Below are positions 34,701 to 46,455 of a DNA stretch of 64,000 nt, piece after piece; position 1 is the first letter of the stretch; the number at the start of each line of letters is the position of its first letter. The position numbers and the translations under genes are program-made. The stretch is from Alopecurus myosuroides (lineage: Eukaryota > Streptophyta > Magnoliopsida > Poales > Poaceae), in assembly GCA_028641055.1 (NCBI GenBank), contig CM054057.1, forward strand, positions 333,404,482 to 333,468,481, in the 5' to 3' direction. The notes beneath the pieces are model-generated. The model had not been told where the DNA came from, searched no databases, and was given only the letters and a program-made list of their open reading frames with translations.

Positions 34701-34876
34701 TCCTCAGCCGTGGGAGGCTGATCCCCACGAGCCTAATCGCCGGCGTTTCCATCCGGCGTGCTCGCGGTGGCGCGGACGGGGGAGTCCAGTTGTGGGTCTA
34801 GGTCGTTGATGGTTGACTCGATTTCTAGGGCGGCGTTGGTCGCGTCCGCGACGCGGGGAGATTCTCCGTCAACCAT
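31722..34876 (-). pseudogene. Antisense spliced gene of element B (Transposase_28-like), degenerate
   Basis: Reading leftwards, ATG 34876 (MVDGESPRV...) opens a multi-exon gene. Exon ends fit GT-AG introns at 33711-33629, 33482-33388, 32870-32754, 32614-32525 and 32277-32176. The final exon ends in a very acidic tail (EEEDSDSEEAA) at TAA 31724-31722. The segment SALFLQILNHYQIQPHNL (about 34390-34330) matches the plant 'putative gypsy type transposon' domain PF04195 as I know it. Exon 3 is rich in Lys, Glu and Pro. Lesions: TAG 34735-34733, a frame change and stops near 34285-34220, and a frame change near 31820. Antisense ORFs of this kind are known in Tat elements; their function is unknown. 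Confidence 0.75.
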
Positions 34877-35036
34877 TATCGGGCGGCGCGGCCGTGAGCC
34901 GGATCCTCCGATGGTTTTTCTAGGGAAGGCGAAGAAGCTTGCTCTCTGCTCTCACTCACTCGGGCTCTTTCTATGGCGCTGGGGGCTTGAGGAAGAAGAG
35001 GGAGCGGAAGAAGAACTGGAGGCTCCGAGGCGGCTC

Positions 35037-35043
35037 TTTATAG
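35037..35043 (-). promoter_or_regulatory. TATA box of the antisense gene
   Basis: On the minus strand TATAAAG lies about 160 bases upstream of the ATG at 34876, inside GC-rich DNA. This is a plausible core promoter with a 5' UTR near 130 bases. The stretch 35060-35420 to its right shows no gene. Confidence 0.55.
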
Positions 35044-35415
35044 ACGAGGCACGCTGAGATTCGGTACAACGACTATTTTAGCCATTGGATCATCGACGCG
35101 GGTCACGCCCGTGAATTCCGGGAAACGAGAGGACGGGGTGATAATGGCTATCTCCTCGTTTCCCGCGAGAATATGTTAGAGGATACGTTTCAGGATTTTG
35201 ATTGAACCCAAACGTCCTTGATGTCAGCACGATTTCATCGCTGACAGTCATGAAGTTCCTTCTCCACGAAGGCTCGTGGAAGAAAAAGGCGGATTTTGGT
35301 GAAATGCGAGTTATATGTTATGAAGTTTTTGGGAAAAAGAAGAATCGAGACAAAGCGCCAACATTTCTCGGAAAAGAATGCAATTGACGAAACGTGGCAG
35401 AATGAAGTCTCAATC

Positions 35416-35430
35416 CTTCTTGGGGGCTAC
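35416..35430 (+). other. Polypurine tract of element B
   Basis: CTTCTTGGGGGCTAC immediately precedes the 3' LTR. The GGGGG core is the likely plus-strand primer. Confidence 0.75.
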
Positions 35431-35976
35431 TGTCGGATATATACCGAATAGGGGTATATCCGACATTGTCCTAAAGAGCCGGATTACCAGGGTGGCCTGT
35501 TGGTAATGGATCACAGTCCATTAGGCGGCCTAGTAAGCTGACGCACATAAGCCGGATTCTAGAAGACCCGGACCACGGCCCAAAGTGGTGCGGCTTGGAG
35601 TAGAAGGCGGATTCCTTACATCCAAGTTAGATACTTTCTGTAGTCTTCTAGATTTCCTTTCTGTAATCCCTAACCCGGCTATCTATATAAAGCCGGACGG
35701 GAGAGAAGACACATACAGACAATTAGCTAGAAGCCAACTCGTGTGAGAAGTTGATCCTCGTCGAGTTAGCTAAACCCTACTCACATTGTACTTTGTATAC
35801 TTCAGGCTTCCGCCCTGATTTAGTGAGATTGCAGGAGTAGGAACGTCGCCTAGTTGCGACATACCGAACCTGGGTAAATTTGGTGTTCCTGGTTATCTTA
35901 CTACCACGTCCCCTCACGTCTCTACCAGTAGTCTCATGGCACCCCCGTTTATGAACTCTACTATGATGTCTCGACA
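35431..35976 (+). repeat. 3' LTR of element B
   Basis: It begins TGTCGG and ends CGACA, followed by the AGGCT duplication at 35977-35981. A perfect 10-base inverted repeat lies at its start (35432-35441 and 35455-35464). A TATA box is at 35684-35691. Confidence 0.95.
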
Positions 35977-35981
35977 AGGCT

Positions 35982-38181
35982 TCTGGACCTGATGGTTTAC
36001 ATTGGGCAGTTTACTAAAAGTTGTTGGCACATTTTTAAAGGAGATTATTATAGGCTATTTGATGAGTTCTGGCATGGTACGGTTAACCTGCTGAGTATCA
36101 ATGATGCTTTTCTTACAATGATACCCAAAATTAATGCTCCCACTCATGCCAACGACTATCGACCCATTTCACTTTTGAATTCATCATTCAAATTATTGAC
36201 TAAGATTGTTGCCAGTCGCCTCCAGGAGCATATCTTAAAAATTGTTCACAAGAATCTGTACGGTTTTTAAAAAATCATAATATTCAAGATTGCATTGCAT
36301 GTGCCTATGAATATATTCATCAAGTTAAGTGCTCGGGTTCTCCAGCGGTTATTATCAAACTTGATTTCTCCAAAGCTTTTGATGTCATTGAGCATGGGGC
36401 TCTCATTTGCATCTTACAGTCCAGTGGGTTCGATGATAGATGGATTAGTTGGATTTGTGTTATTTTTGCTACTGGTACTTCTGCTGTTTTATTAAATGGG
36501 GTTCCTGGCAAGAAATTTGCTTGTAGGAGAGGTGTGCACCAAGGTGACCCGCTATCTTCCATCTTATTTATTGAAGGACCTGAACTTCTTCAGACGATGA
36601 TCAACCGATTAGTACTTGAGGGAGAGCTTATTGCACCACTACCCATTCCTGGTTCTGAGTTCCCTATCGTCCAATATGCAGATGATACCCTTCTGATCAC
36701 TCAAGCATGTCCAAGACAACTTGATCTCCTTAAGAATATCCTCCTTTTATTTGCTAAGGCCACTGGGTTGACTGTGAACTATTCCAAATCATGTATGATG
36801 CCTATTAATATCTTGACTACTTGGTTGTCGGATTTGGCTACAGTGTTCGGCTGTGCCACTGGTTCCATTCCGTTCATGTATCTGGGACTGCCTTTGGGTA
36901 CTACGAGACCTACGATTGCTGATCTTGCTCCCCTTGCTGATCGTATGGAGAGAAGCTTGAATTCTTGTGCTCATTTCTTGGATTATGGTGGCCGATTGGT
37001 TCTGATTCAATCAGTTTTGTCTTCTCTACCCACTCATTTTCTTGGCTCTCTTAAGATCCCTAAATCTATTATAAAATCTTTTAATAGAATCAGAAGACAT
37101 TGTGTTTGGGGTAAGGAGGGTGGAACTGAGAACCCTCATTCATTGCAGCAGGTGAGATGGTTTGTCGACCTAAGAAGCATGGGGGACTTGGGATCATTAA
37201 CCTGGAGTTACAAAATAATGCACTCTTATTGAAATATTTTCACAAGTTCTATAACAAATATGATACTCCTTGGGTTTCCCTGGTATGGAATTTATATGAT
37301 AGATCCCCTCCTCATGCTCAATCCAAGAGAGGTTCTTTCTGGTGGAAAGATATTTTCAAACTCGTTCATCTATATCGTAGAATTTCACGTTTCCATATTG
37401 GAAATGGGGAAAGTACATTATTCTCGAAAGATTTCTGGTTGGGAGAGTCCACACTCTGTGACCTAGATTATATTCTTTTTTCTCAATGAGGATACCTCAA
37501 TGGCACATATGTGCACACCTCCCAGTATGGATGACACTTTTGCTTTGCCATTGTCAGTCCAGGCCTTTGCGGAGTATCAGCTGGCATTGGATAAGATTTT
37601 GCAGCTGCATATTGAATCTGCCTCCCATGATCAGGTGCATTATGCTTGGGGAAATAGGATCTATAGCTCAACATGTTTTTATAGATTCCTATTTGCCTGA
37701 TTAAATCCATATGGAAATCTAAATGCCTACCTAAGATGAAAGTTTTCTTATGGCTCATGTTCACGATCGTTTGAACACTAGAGAGGTTATGCACTGTCGA
37801 CAATGGTGGCTCAATGAGGGTTACTCATGTGTTATCTATAATATGGATATCAGCGAGACTGTCAGCCACCTTCTCTTTGAATGAAAATTTGCTTCTAACT
37901 GTTGGGATGCTATTGATTTTCAATGGGACAACAGTAGACCCATTCTGGATAGAATCACCTCATCTATGGCTCTCTTTACTGGTGCATGTTTCCTTGAGAT
38001 ATTTGCATGTGCTACATGGAAAATTTGGAAGACTAGAAATAAGCTTAAATTTCAGCTTAAAGAGGCTTCTTTCCAAAGGTGGCACATTCGATTTTGCTCT
38101 GATGTTATTCTCCATCAATTTGGAGTCAAAATTACTCTTACGGAGGCTCTCATTGCTTGGATTAGATCTTTAGTCACCTAA
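35982..38181 (+). pseudogene. LINE ORF2 part 2: reverse transcriptase and C-terminal domain
   Basis: The sequence continues the interrupted frame with SGPDG, then shifts by one base near 35995. Recognisable motifs are NDYRPISLLN, KLDFSKAFDVIEH (motif A) near 36357, RRGVHQGDPLSSILF and YADD at 36675-36686, which keeps both catalytic Asp. A typical plant-LINE zf-RVT-like region follows (FRIGNG/FW-type residues near 37400, then SHLLF-like residues near 37860). Frameshifts occur near 36265, 37190, 37490 and 37690. The last frame ends at TAA 38179-38181. Confidence 0.87.
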
Positions 38182-38324
38182 GATGTTTATTGTTTTAACC
38201 CTTTTTCCTCCTTGAACTTCTTTCCATTGTAAACTCTTTTTTAATTGGTTGGAGACCTTTGGTCTCCCATATAATTTTGAAAATCTAACCATAGGGATTT
38301 TTTCCTACGGTACAATCTTCAAAA
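38182..38324 (+). other. 3' UTR of LINE C
   Basis: A T-rich stretch ends in TAACCATAGGGATTTTTTCCTACGG, which resembles the end of grass LINEs. No clear poly-A tail remains. The next bases belong to the LTR of element D. Confidence 0.6.
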
Positions 38325-39823
38325 ACAAGCAATTCTTGAAGATTGGTGCAGCTGAGGTGGCAGGGCGCACTACCGGTTCAGCAGCAATATGAAACCTACA
38401 CAACACAATCAATTCACTTTGCCCCAACGAAGCAGTGAGGTTGTCAAACTCACCGGTTTTTCTGAACACAAAGAGGTTAAACGTATGGTGTGGTAAACAG
38501 TTTGAGAGCAATATAAAAAACAGTAGTAGTATGGAAACAGTGGAAGCAGTGTGAAAACTGTGGAAGCAGTGTGTGTATTATCAGTATGAGAAAATGGACC
38601 GTGGTCCACAGTTCACTAGTGGTGTGTCTCGATAAAAGATAGCTAACATGTGTGGTGAACAAATTACAGTTGGGAAATTGATAGATAATGAAACATGCAT
38701 GACATAAAGATTACTATGAGATTCATGCGGGCATTGCAACAAAATACATAGATCGTCATCCAACTGCATCTATGACTAATAATATACCCTACGAATATCA
38801 TCCGAACAAACGTTGGGTATTAAGTTGCAAGCAACAGATTGTTGCAGTAAGCAAACTGTGTAATGTAAACAGTGTAAACAAAGTAAACATCGTTCTTTTC
38901 TCCCTAATGGCAACAACACATCCTCCATCTGTTACGTTTCTGTCATTCGAGCACAGATGCAAAGGAGGCATGAACCCACTATCGAGTATAAATACTCCCT
39001 CTTGGATTCACTAGCATCTACTTGGCCACAGCATCTACTAACAACGGAGATAATGCAAGATCATAAATAGCATACACATGAAAATAACATGATAGATTGA
39101 TAATCAAGAGACATAGCATTCAATGATCATTGGATCCTAGCAAACACAACATGTAGCATTACAATAAGATGATCTCGGTCATGTGAGGCAGCTCACGAGA
39201 TCTAAACATGAGGCATAAGATGGAGAGTACAACCATCTAGCTACTGCTATGGACCCGTAGTCCAGGGATGAACAACTCACGCATCACTCCGGAGGCGGGC
39301 ATGGTGGTGTAGACCCCTCCGGTGATGAATTCCCCTCCCGGCAGGGTGCCAGGGAGAGCTCTAGAACCCCCCCGATCTTGGGCTAATGATGACGGCGGCC
39401 TCGGGTGTTTCTCGGAAAAAAGTGGTATATATTTAAGGTTTTCGTATCGGCGGGAATAAATAGGCAAAAGTGCGATGAAATTGGATGCCCGAGGGGCCCA
39501 CACCATCCCCAGGCACGGCCAGGGGGCGCATCGCCCTATGGTGTGCCCCCTGTGGGCCCCCTCCGGGCATGTTCCGGACTCCGTCGAACCTTCGGGAATT
39601 CTAAGAATTCGAGATTCGAATTTTCCAATTCCGAGAATATTTCCAGAACAACTTTTTTGAAACTAAAAACAACAGAAAATAGGGAACTGGCTCTGTGGCA
39701 TCTTGTCAATAGGTTAGTCCCGAGAAATCGATGAAAATGACATAAAGTGTAAGAAAACATGTAGCATAAGGCATGAAAACAACATGGAACATCAAAAATT
39801 ATAGATACATTTATGACATATCA
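38325..39823 (-). repeat. 3' LTR of element D, outer 104 bases missing
   Basis: It aligns with 44992-46455 of the other LTR. On the plus strand it ends GACATATCA at 39823, then a purine-tract complement (ACATCCCCAAGCTT). The two LTRs differ at around a tenth of positions in the first 200 bases, so D is older than A, B and T. Confidence 0.88.
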
Positions 39824-42549
39824 ACATCCCCAAGCTTAGTTCCTACTCGTCTTCGAGTAGGTAAACGACAGAACAAATAATTTCTGAGGTGACATGCTAC
39901 CAACATAAAATTGATCATCATAGTAATGTAAAGCATGTAAACTAGCATAAAATGAATAAAGGTTGTGGTTTATTGTTGATATCAAAGAGTAATGTATAAA
40001 CCATTAGGAATAACAAAGTGAAACCTTTCAATGAACTAGTACTAAAAGACAATCCACTATGCAAAGTATATTAGAGATGATTTAAGCTTCAAGAACAACA
40101 ATATAATCATCCAAGGCATCAAACTCTCACAACAACTCCTGTTAGGATCAAGTCAAGTGACAACGTAGGAAAATCATTCAAATAATTGTGCACTCAAAAC
40201 AAGCAAGCGTTTGGTATTGGTTCCTAGCACCAGGATGTTGTGGCTAAAATAACACTATGGGGGGTTTGGATGGTCATTGGAAGAAAGTCTCACACAACTG
40301 AAAGTGATCATTAGACAAGAGGAAGTCTTATAATCGAAGTTATGCAAGGAGTAGTGATTGCCACACAACAGATTCACATAGAACTATAAGTTTATGAAAG
40401 CTCTCCAATGGAACTAGTGGGGGTGCATCCAACCTTCTTGGTCACGAAGATCTATAGCTCTTTTGAGGAGGCTCATAATTGGAATATACAAGCCAAGTTT
40501 TATATTGTAAGTTCCCCACATAGTTATGCAAGTCATAATATGAAAACTCTCTCCAAACTGAAGTAATGATGCTAAACAAAGCACAAGTGTGGAATAAATG
40601 ATAGTAGTGTTGCCCCCCTCTCTCTTTATTTTCTCTATTTTGCCTCTTTCTCTTTTTTTCTTTTTGGGCTTTTTCTCATTTTCTTCAGATATATAACGTC
40701 ACTGGTAGGGGCAACACTTTGTTTTGCAATGAATCAACACATTGTTAGTACTCATAACTCAAACTGAAATATCTTTGATGAATAAAACTAAATGCTCCTG
40801 CCAGTGTAGCAGTATGCAAAATAACAATGAAGCATGAAAAGTATTATAATGATGATGGATGTTGTATGGCAATACATCTTGGAATGGCTATGGAAATGCC
40901 ATGGTAGGTAAGTATGGTGGCCGTTTTGAGGAAGATAGATTTGGCTTATGTGCAGAAGAAAAAAGTTATCCCATGGGGTTTGGATGCACTAGCGAAGTTT
41001 GCACCAACTCTCAATCTGAGAATGAGCAATGCACAGTACTGAAGAGGCTAGCAAATATGGATGGTGGAAGTGCCAGAAAACCGCAACATAGAACTCACAA
41101 GTTAAAAGATTCCAAATAAAATCATGATATCACAAGGCATAATGAAAATCACTCCAAGAGGGTCTGTGGCAGTGACAAGTCACTGTTAGCTACCCCGACC
41201 CGTAGCGCATAACAAAAAGGCATTACGATTGCTATCAGCAAAGGAAGTCATATACCATTATCCTATCAACTGGTTATTTGAGTGTGGCTTAGTTTCAAGC
41301 TTTTAGACCAAGCATTAATTTTTTTTAGTCTACTATACTAGAAAGTTTACCATTAAGCAAATTAATATCTCAAAACAACAACAAATAATCAAGTGAAGCA
41401 GTTTAATGATCTACAAGAATATGCAAGCTTTTTCGTTATACCATCTACCACACGTAGCATTTTCTACCAAACACCAAACAAAAAAATTATCCAAGAGATA
41501 TAGAAATGAAACAAGAGAATACTCACACAAATCTACTAAAACCAACGGCTCTAAATAATAGATGCAAGAAAAACAGGAGCTAAAGAGGAATTTTGCAGCA
41601 GCTAGACGAAAAACTAAGAATACGAGCATAACAAGTATTCAAATGAAAAAGCGGAGTGTGTCCCTCTCCCACACAAAGAATGCTAGGGTCAAAGTATATT
41701 ATTGCAGCAAGGAAAACAAAACAAAACAAAACAAAGGAAAACAAAATAAAATCAAACATACGCTCCAAGTAAACTTCATATGATGTGACCGAATAAAAAT
41801 ATAGTTTCACTAAAAATGTCCTGATAAATTGTTGATGAAGGGGATGCCTTGGCCATCCCCAATATTAGATGCTTGAGTCTTCTTAGAATTTGCTGGGATG
41901 AACCACGGGGGCATCCCCAAGCTTTGACCTTGCACTCTTCTTGATCACATTATATCATCCTCTTCTCTTGACCCTTGAAAACTTCCTTCACACCACACTC
42001 AAAGAGTAATTCACATTAGAGGGTTAGTGCAACAATACAAAAATTCATGGGTTCTGCATGGGCACAAGTTCTATTTCTACTTTTAAACATTAGCTACAGC
42101 CACCGATGTTTCGTAAAATAGCAAATGCAAGAAAAATGGCAGAATCTGCCAAAACCAGAACGTTCAGTAAAGACGAAATTTTTCGGGGTACTTACGTTGC
42201 TCAGATCTTAAAAATTAAAGAACAAAAAAGTTTCGGTATTAGCTTAGGAATAAGCACACAGAAAATCAGGTCATTCTGATCTTTCTGGATTTTATACGAT
42301 TTTTTACGGTGCACAACAGAAATCTCCTTCCTGCGCAGAAATCCAAAACCAACTCCAACTTTCGTTAGATTCTTTACTTGGCACAACTAAAACATGAAAA
42401 TAAAGATACAAAGGAGTTTCTACAGAAGTATAAAACCCCTTGACTCAAAGAAAACAGAGAAAAACAAAGCAAAAAAAATAAAACCATGGGTTATCTCCCA
42501 AGAAGTGCTTTTCTTTAACGTCTTTTAGCTAGGCCCTAGAAAAGTGGAA
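39824..42549 (-). other. 3' noncoding region of element D
   Basis: No gene is supported. Short chance frames (for example 40859-41119 and 41411-41810) have no recognisable content. The stretch includes a pyrimidine-rich run at 40610-40690, a (CAAAA)n run near 41712-41736, and a block at 42480-42530 resembling the sequence after the ORF of element E (48439-48475). Confidence 0.75.
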
Positions 42550-44628
42550 TCAAGTGTTTTCAAGTGAAGAAGCATCCAAATTGTAATTTGTTTGAATAAT
42601 AGAATCAAAAGGAAACTTCATTCTCTTTATAGTAAATTGTTCCATACCTTTCTTGAGTGGGAATTGAAATTTAATATTCCCCTCTTTCATATCAATAACA
42701 CACCAACAGTTCTAAGAAAAGGTCTTCCCAAAACAATTGGACAAGAAGCATTACACTCAATATTCATGAAAAAAAATCAAAGGGGACAAGATTATTATTA
42801 ACCATTATAAGAACTTCATCAATTCTTCCCAAAGGTTTCTTTCTAATATTATCAATAAGACGAATATCCAAATAATAGTGCTCCAAAGGTGGAAAATTAA
42901 GAATATCATAAAGTTTCTTTGGCATAACAGAGATACTAGCACCAAGATCACATACAACATTTCAATAAAAATCATTCACTTCCATTTTAATAATGGGTTC
43001 CCAACCATCATCTAGCTTCCTAGGGATAGAGACTTCACATCTTAATTTATTCTCTCTAATTTGCATGAGAGCATTTGTAATATGTTTTGTGAAAGCCATA
43101 TTCATAGTACTAGCATTAGGACAACTAGCAAGATTTCGTAGGAACTTAATCACTTCAGTTATGTTGCAATCATAAAAGTAAATATCATTTTTATCAAAGG
43201 TAATGGGACCATTGTCTCCCATGTTTCTAAAAAATTCAACACTTTTATTGGGAACATTTTTAGCAGTTTCATACAGTTTTACATTTTAATAGCAGAAGTG
43301 GGAGTGTTGCCAACACCAATTACTTTACCATTGATATTAGAAGGTTTAATAGCATGAGAAGCTTCAGTTTTACTAGTGGTGGTAATGGTGCAAACATTAG
43401 CTATATTATTCTTTGTAGCTATTTCATCTTCTCTTTCCCATCTAGCATGCAATTCAGCTAACATCCTAACATTATCATAAATTAAATTTTGGATGGCATT
43501 CAAAGTTTTGCTTTCTTTAATATCATGAGGCATAACCTTTAGTTTCAAAAAATCAACATCAAGAGCAAGGCTATCAACTTTAGAAGCAAAAACATCAATT
43601 TTGCCAAACTTTTCCTCAGCAGATTTATTAAAAGCAGTTTGTGTCCTAATAAAATTCTTAAGCATGTTTTCAAGATCAGAGGGTACAATTTTATTGTTGT
43701 TTTAGGAATTACCATAAGAATTACTATTATTGGGAGGATACGGCCTATAATTGTTGCTACCAAAATTATTCCTATAAGCATTGGTGTTGAAATTATTATT
43801 TTTAATGAAGTTCACATCAACATGATCTTCATGAGCAACCAAAGAGGCTAAAGGAGCTTTGTTTCGATCAATAGGAGCATGGCCATTCACAAGAATAGAC
43901 ATAAAAGCATCAAGTCTATCACTCAAAGAGGAGGTTTCTTCAATAGAATTTACCTTCTTACCAATTGTAGCTCTCTCAATGTGCCACTCGGAATAATTTA
44001 CCATCATATTATAAAGAAGCTTTGTTGCTTCCCACAAAGTAATGGCCATAAAGGTTCTTCCAGCAGATGAATCCAGAAGGTTTCTTGAAGACAAATTCAG
44101 AACTGCATAAAAGGTTTGGATGATCATCCAAGTAGTCAGTCCACGAGTGGGACAATTCTTTACTAAAGATTTCATTCTTTCCCAAGCCTTGGCAACATGC
44201 TCATTATCAAGTTGCTTAAAATTCATAATGCTACTTCTTAAAGATATAATCTTAGCAGGAGGATAATATTTTCCAATGAAAGCATCTTTACACTTAGTCC
44301 AAGAATCAATACTATTTCTAGGCAAAGATAGCAACCATTCTTTAGCTCTTCCTCTCAAAGAAAAAGGAAACAATTTCATTTTAATAATATCTCCATATAG
44401 ATCTTTATATTTTTGCATCTCACATAGTTCAACAAAATTATTAAGATGGGTAGCATCATCATCAGTACAAACACCAGAAAATTGCTCTCTCATAACAAGA
44501 TTTAACAGGGCAGGCTTTATCTCATAAAAATCAGCAGCAGGAGCAGGTGGAGCAATAGGTGTGCTAATGAAATCATTGTTGTTGGTGCTAGTAAATTTAC
44601 ACAACTTAGTGTTCTCAGGAGTAGTCAT
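42550..44628 (-). pseudogene. Gag-protease of element D
   Basis: ATG at 44628 (MTTPENTKLCKF) starts Gag, with the capsid block SLRGRAKEWLLSLP near 44360-44320. TAA at 43704-43702 interrupts the frame, which continues to 43279. A frame change follows near 43250. TGA at 42964-42962 lies just before the protease CDLGASISVM (active-site codons 42949-42938). A T8 run near 42765 shifts the frame again. The ORF then reads GRPFLRTVG and finishes naturally at TGA 42552-42550. Asn-rich stretches (43860-43720) are typical of this lineage. The active-site Asp is intact. Confidence 0.87.
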
Positions 44629-44797
44629 TTTAGCAACACTAAAAACAGGATAAAAACTACAACTAGAATAAGAACTATTTTTTTGTGTTTTTGATAAAGA
44701 GAAGCAAACAAGAAAAACTAAAATAAACTAAGCAAAACAAAACAAAAACAGTAAAGAGATTGGAAGTGAGAGACTCCCCTTGCATAAATTCTCTTCC

Positions 44798-44880
44798 TCC
44801 CCGGCAACGGCACCAGAAAACTTGATGGTGTCAGAGTTGGCGGGAGGCTGCTCGCTCCAAAGTTCCCGGCAACGGCGCCA
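44798..44880 (-). other. Duplicated primer-binding site (tRNA-Asp type) of element D
   Basis: The 18-base site occurs twice, 65 bases apart: 44863-44880 (exact TGGCGCCGTTGCCGGGAA on the minus strand) and 44798-44815 (one change, TGGTGCC). The LTR-end-like sequence GAAAACTTG follows both on the plus strand. The outer copy, next to the LTR, is the one in normal position. Confidence 0.8.
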
Positions 44881-44887
44881 GAAAACT

Positions 44888-46455
44888 TGTTGATGTCTGA
44901 CACTGGTAAACCCCAAGACAAAGGTTGTGAAGAGTGTAGCGGCAAGTTTTCCCTCGGAAAAGAAACCAAGGCTGAAGTGACCAGTAGGAGGACAAGCAAT
45001 CTCTGAAGGTTGATGCAGCTGAGATGGCAGGGCGCACTACCGGTTCAGCAGCAACGTGGAACCTACACAACACTATCAAATCAATTTTCCCCAATGAAGC
45101 AGTGAGGTTGTCACTCTCACTGGTTTTGCTAAACACAAATAGGTTAAACGTATGGTGTGGAAAAGAATATGAGAACAGTATGGAAACAGTAGCAGAAGTG
45201 TGAAAACAGTGGAAGAAGTGTGAAAGCAGTGTAAGCAGTGTGTGTATTATCAGTATGAGAAAATGGTTCGTGGTCCACAGTTCACTAGAGGTGTCTCTCC
45301 ATAAAAGATAGCTAACATGTGTGGTGAACCAATTACAGCTGGGCAATTGACAGATAATGAGACATGCATGACATAAATATTACTATGATATTCATGCGGG
45401 CATTGCAACAAAATACATAGATCGTCATCCAACTGCATCTATGACTAACAATCCACCCTTCGAATATCATCCGAACAAAAGTTGGGTATTGGGTTGCAAG
45501 CAACGGATAATCGCAGTAAGAAGAGTGCGTAATGTAAACAATGTAAACGAAGTAAACATTTATGTTTTCTCCCTAATGGCAACAACACATCCTCCATCCG
45601 TCACGTTTCTGTCACTCGGGCACATATGCAAAGGAGGCATGAACGAGCATAAATACTCCCTCTTAGAGTCACTGGCATCTACTTGGACAGAGCATCTACT
45701 AACAACGGAGAGCGTGCAAGATCATAAATAACATACACATGAAGATAACATGATAGATTGATAATCAAAAGACATAGAATTCAATAATCATCGGATCCCA
45801 GCAAACACAACATGTAGCATTACAAATAGATGATCTCGATCATGTGAGGCAGCTCACGAGATATAAACATGAGGCATAAGATGGAGAGTACAACCATCTA
45901 GCTACTGCTATGGACCCGTAGTCCAGGGATGAACTACTCACGCATCACTCCGGAGGCAGGCATGGTAGTGTATACTCCTCCGGTGATGAATTCCCTTCCC
46001 GGCAGGGTGCCGAGGAGAGCTCAAGAACCCTCCCAATCTCGGGTTGATGATGACGGCGGCCTCGGGTGTTTCTCAGGAAAAAGTGGTATATATTTAGGGT
46101 TGATGTACCGGGGGAATAAATAGGCGAAAGTGCGATGATGGTGGATGCCCAAGGGTCCCACACCACCCCCAGGAGCGGCCAGGGGGGGCCTCCCTATGGT
46201 GTGCCCCCCTGTGGAACCTTCGGGAATTCTAAGACTTCCGGGATTTGAATTTTCCAATTCCGAGAATATTTCCAGAACAACTTTTTTGAGACAAAAAAAA
46301 CAACAGAAAACAGGGAGCTGTCTCTATGGAATCTTTACAATAGGTTAGTCCCGGGAAATCGATAAAAATGACATAAAGTGTAAGTAAAACATGTAGCATA
46401 AGGCATGAAAACAACATGGAACATCAGAAATTATAGATACGTTTATGACGTATCA
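44888..46455 (-). repeat. 5' LTR of element D (complete, 1568 bases)
   Basis: On the plus strand it starts TGTTGATGTC beside the primer site and ends GACGTATCA at 46455. The flank GCACC (46456-46460) should be one copy of the target duplication, with the other outside the window. Confidence 0.87.

Larger units (their letters stand above)
11830..35976 (+). mobile_element. Element B: Tat-lineage Ty3/gypsy retrotransposon, nested in LINE C and holding element T
   Basis: Two 546-base LTRs (11830-12375 and 35431-35976) flank it, with target duplication AGGCT on both sides. Inside are a primer site, long broken gag, protease, reverse transcriptase, two RNase H domains, integrase, and an antisense gene between pol and the 3' LTR. 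A second, archaeal-type RNase H and an antisense ORF with a Transposase_28-like (PF04195) region are known traits of the Tat lineage. LTRs differ at roughly 35 of 546 positions by hand count. Without the 11.9-kb insert T, B would be about 12.3 kb. Confidence 0.92.
9628..38324 (+). mobile_element. LINE C (L1-type non-LTR retrotransposon), split by element B
   Basis: Two segments, 9628-11829 and 35977-38324, together read as one LINE: ORF1 remnant, ORF2 endonuclease, reverse transcriptase, zf-RVT-like region and a short 3' UTR. They are separated by the 24-kb element B, which duplicated AGGCT (11825-11829 and 35977-35981) within the conserved DKA|SGPDG stretch of the reverse transcriptase. The 5' end is hidden by element A. 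The 3' end near 38324 meets an LTR of element D, so the LINE probably inserted into that LTR. Many stops and frameshifts show it is an old dead copy. Confidence 0.88.
38325..46455 (-). mobile_element. Element D: Athila-like, gag-protease only, minus strand
   Basis: LTRs at 38325-39823 and 44888-46455 are in the same orientation and flank a 5.06-kb interior with tRNA-Asp primer site, gag and protease on the minus strand. Read on that strand the LTR begins TGATACGTCATAAACG, resembling Sabrina-type elements (from memory). The gag-protease frame ends at 42550 and is followed directly by the 3' noncoding region. No reverse transcriptase, RNase H or integrase remains, and no deletion scar is obvious, so it looks like a non-autonomous family. 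The left LTR lacks about 104 outer bases, where LINE C abuts. Confidence 0.9.
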
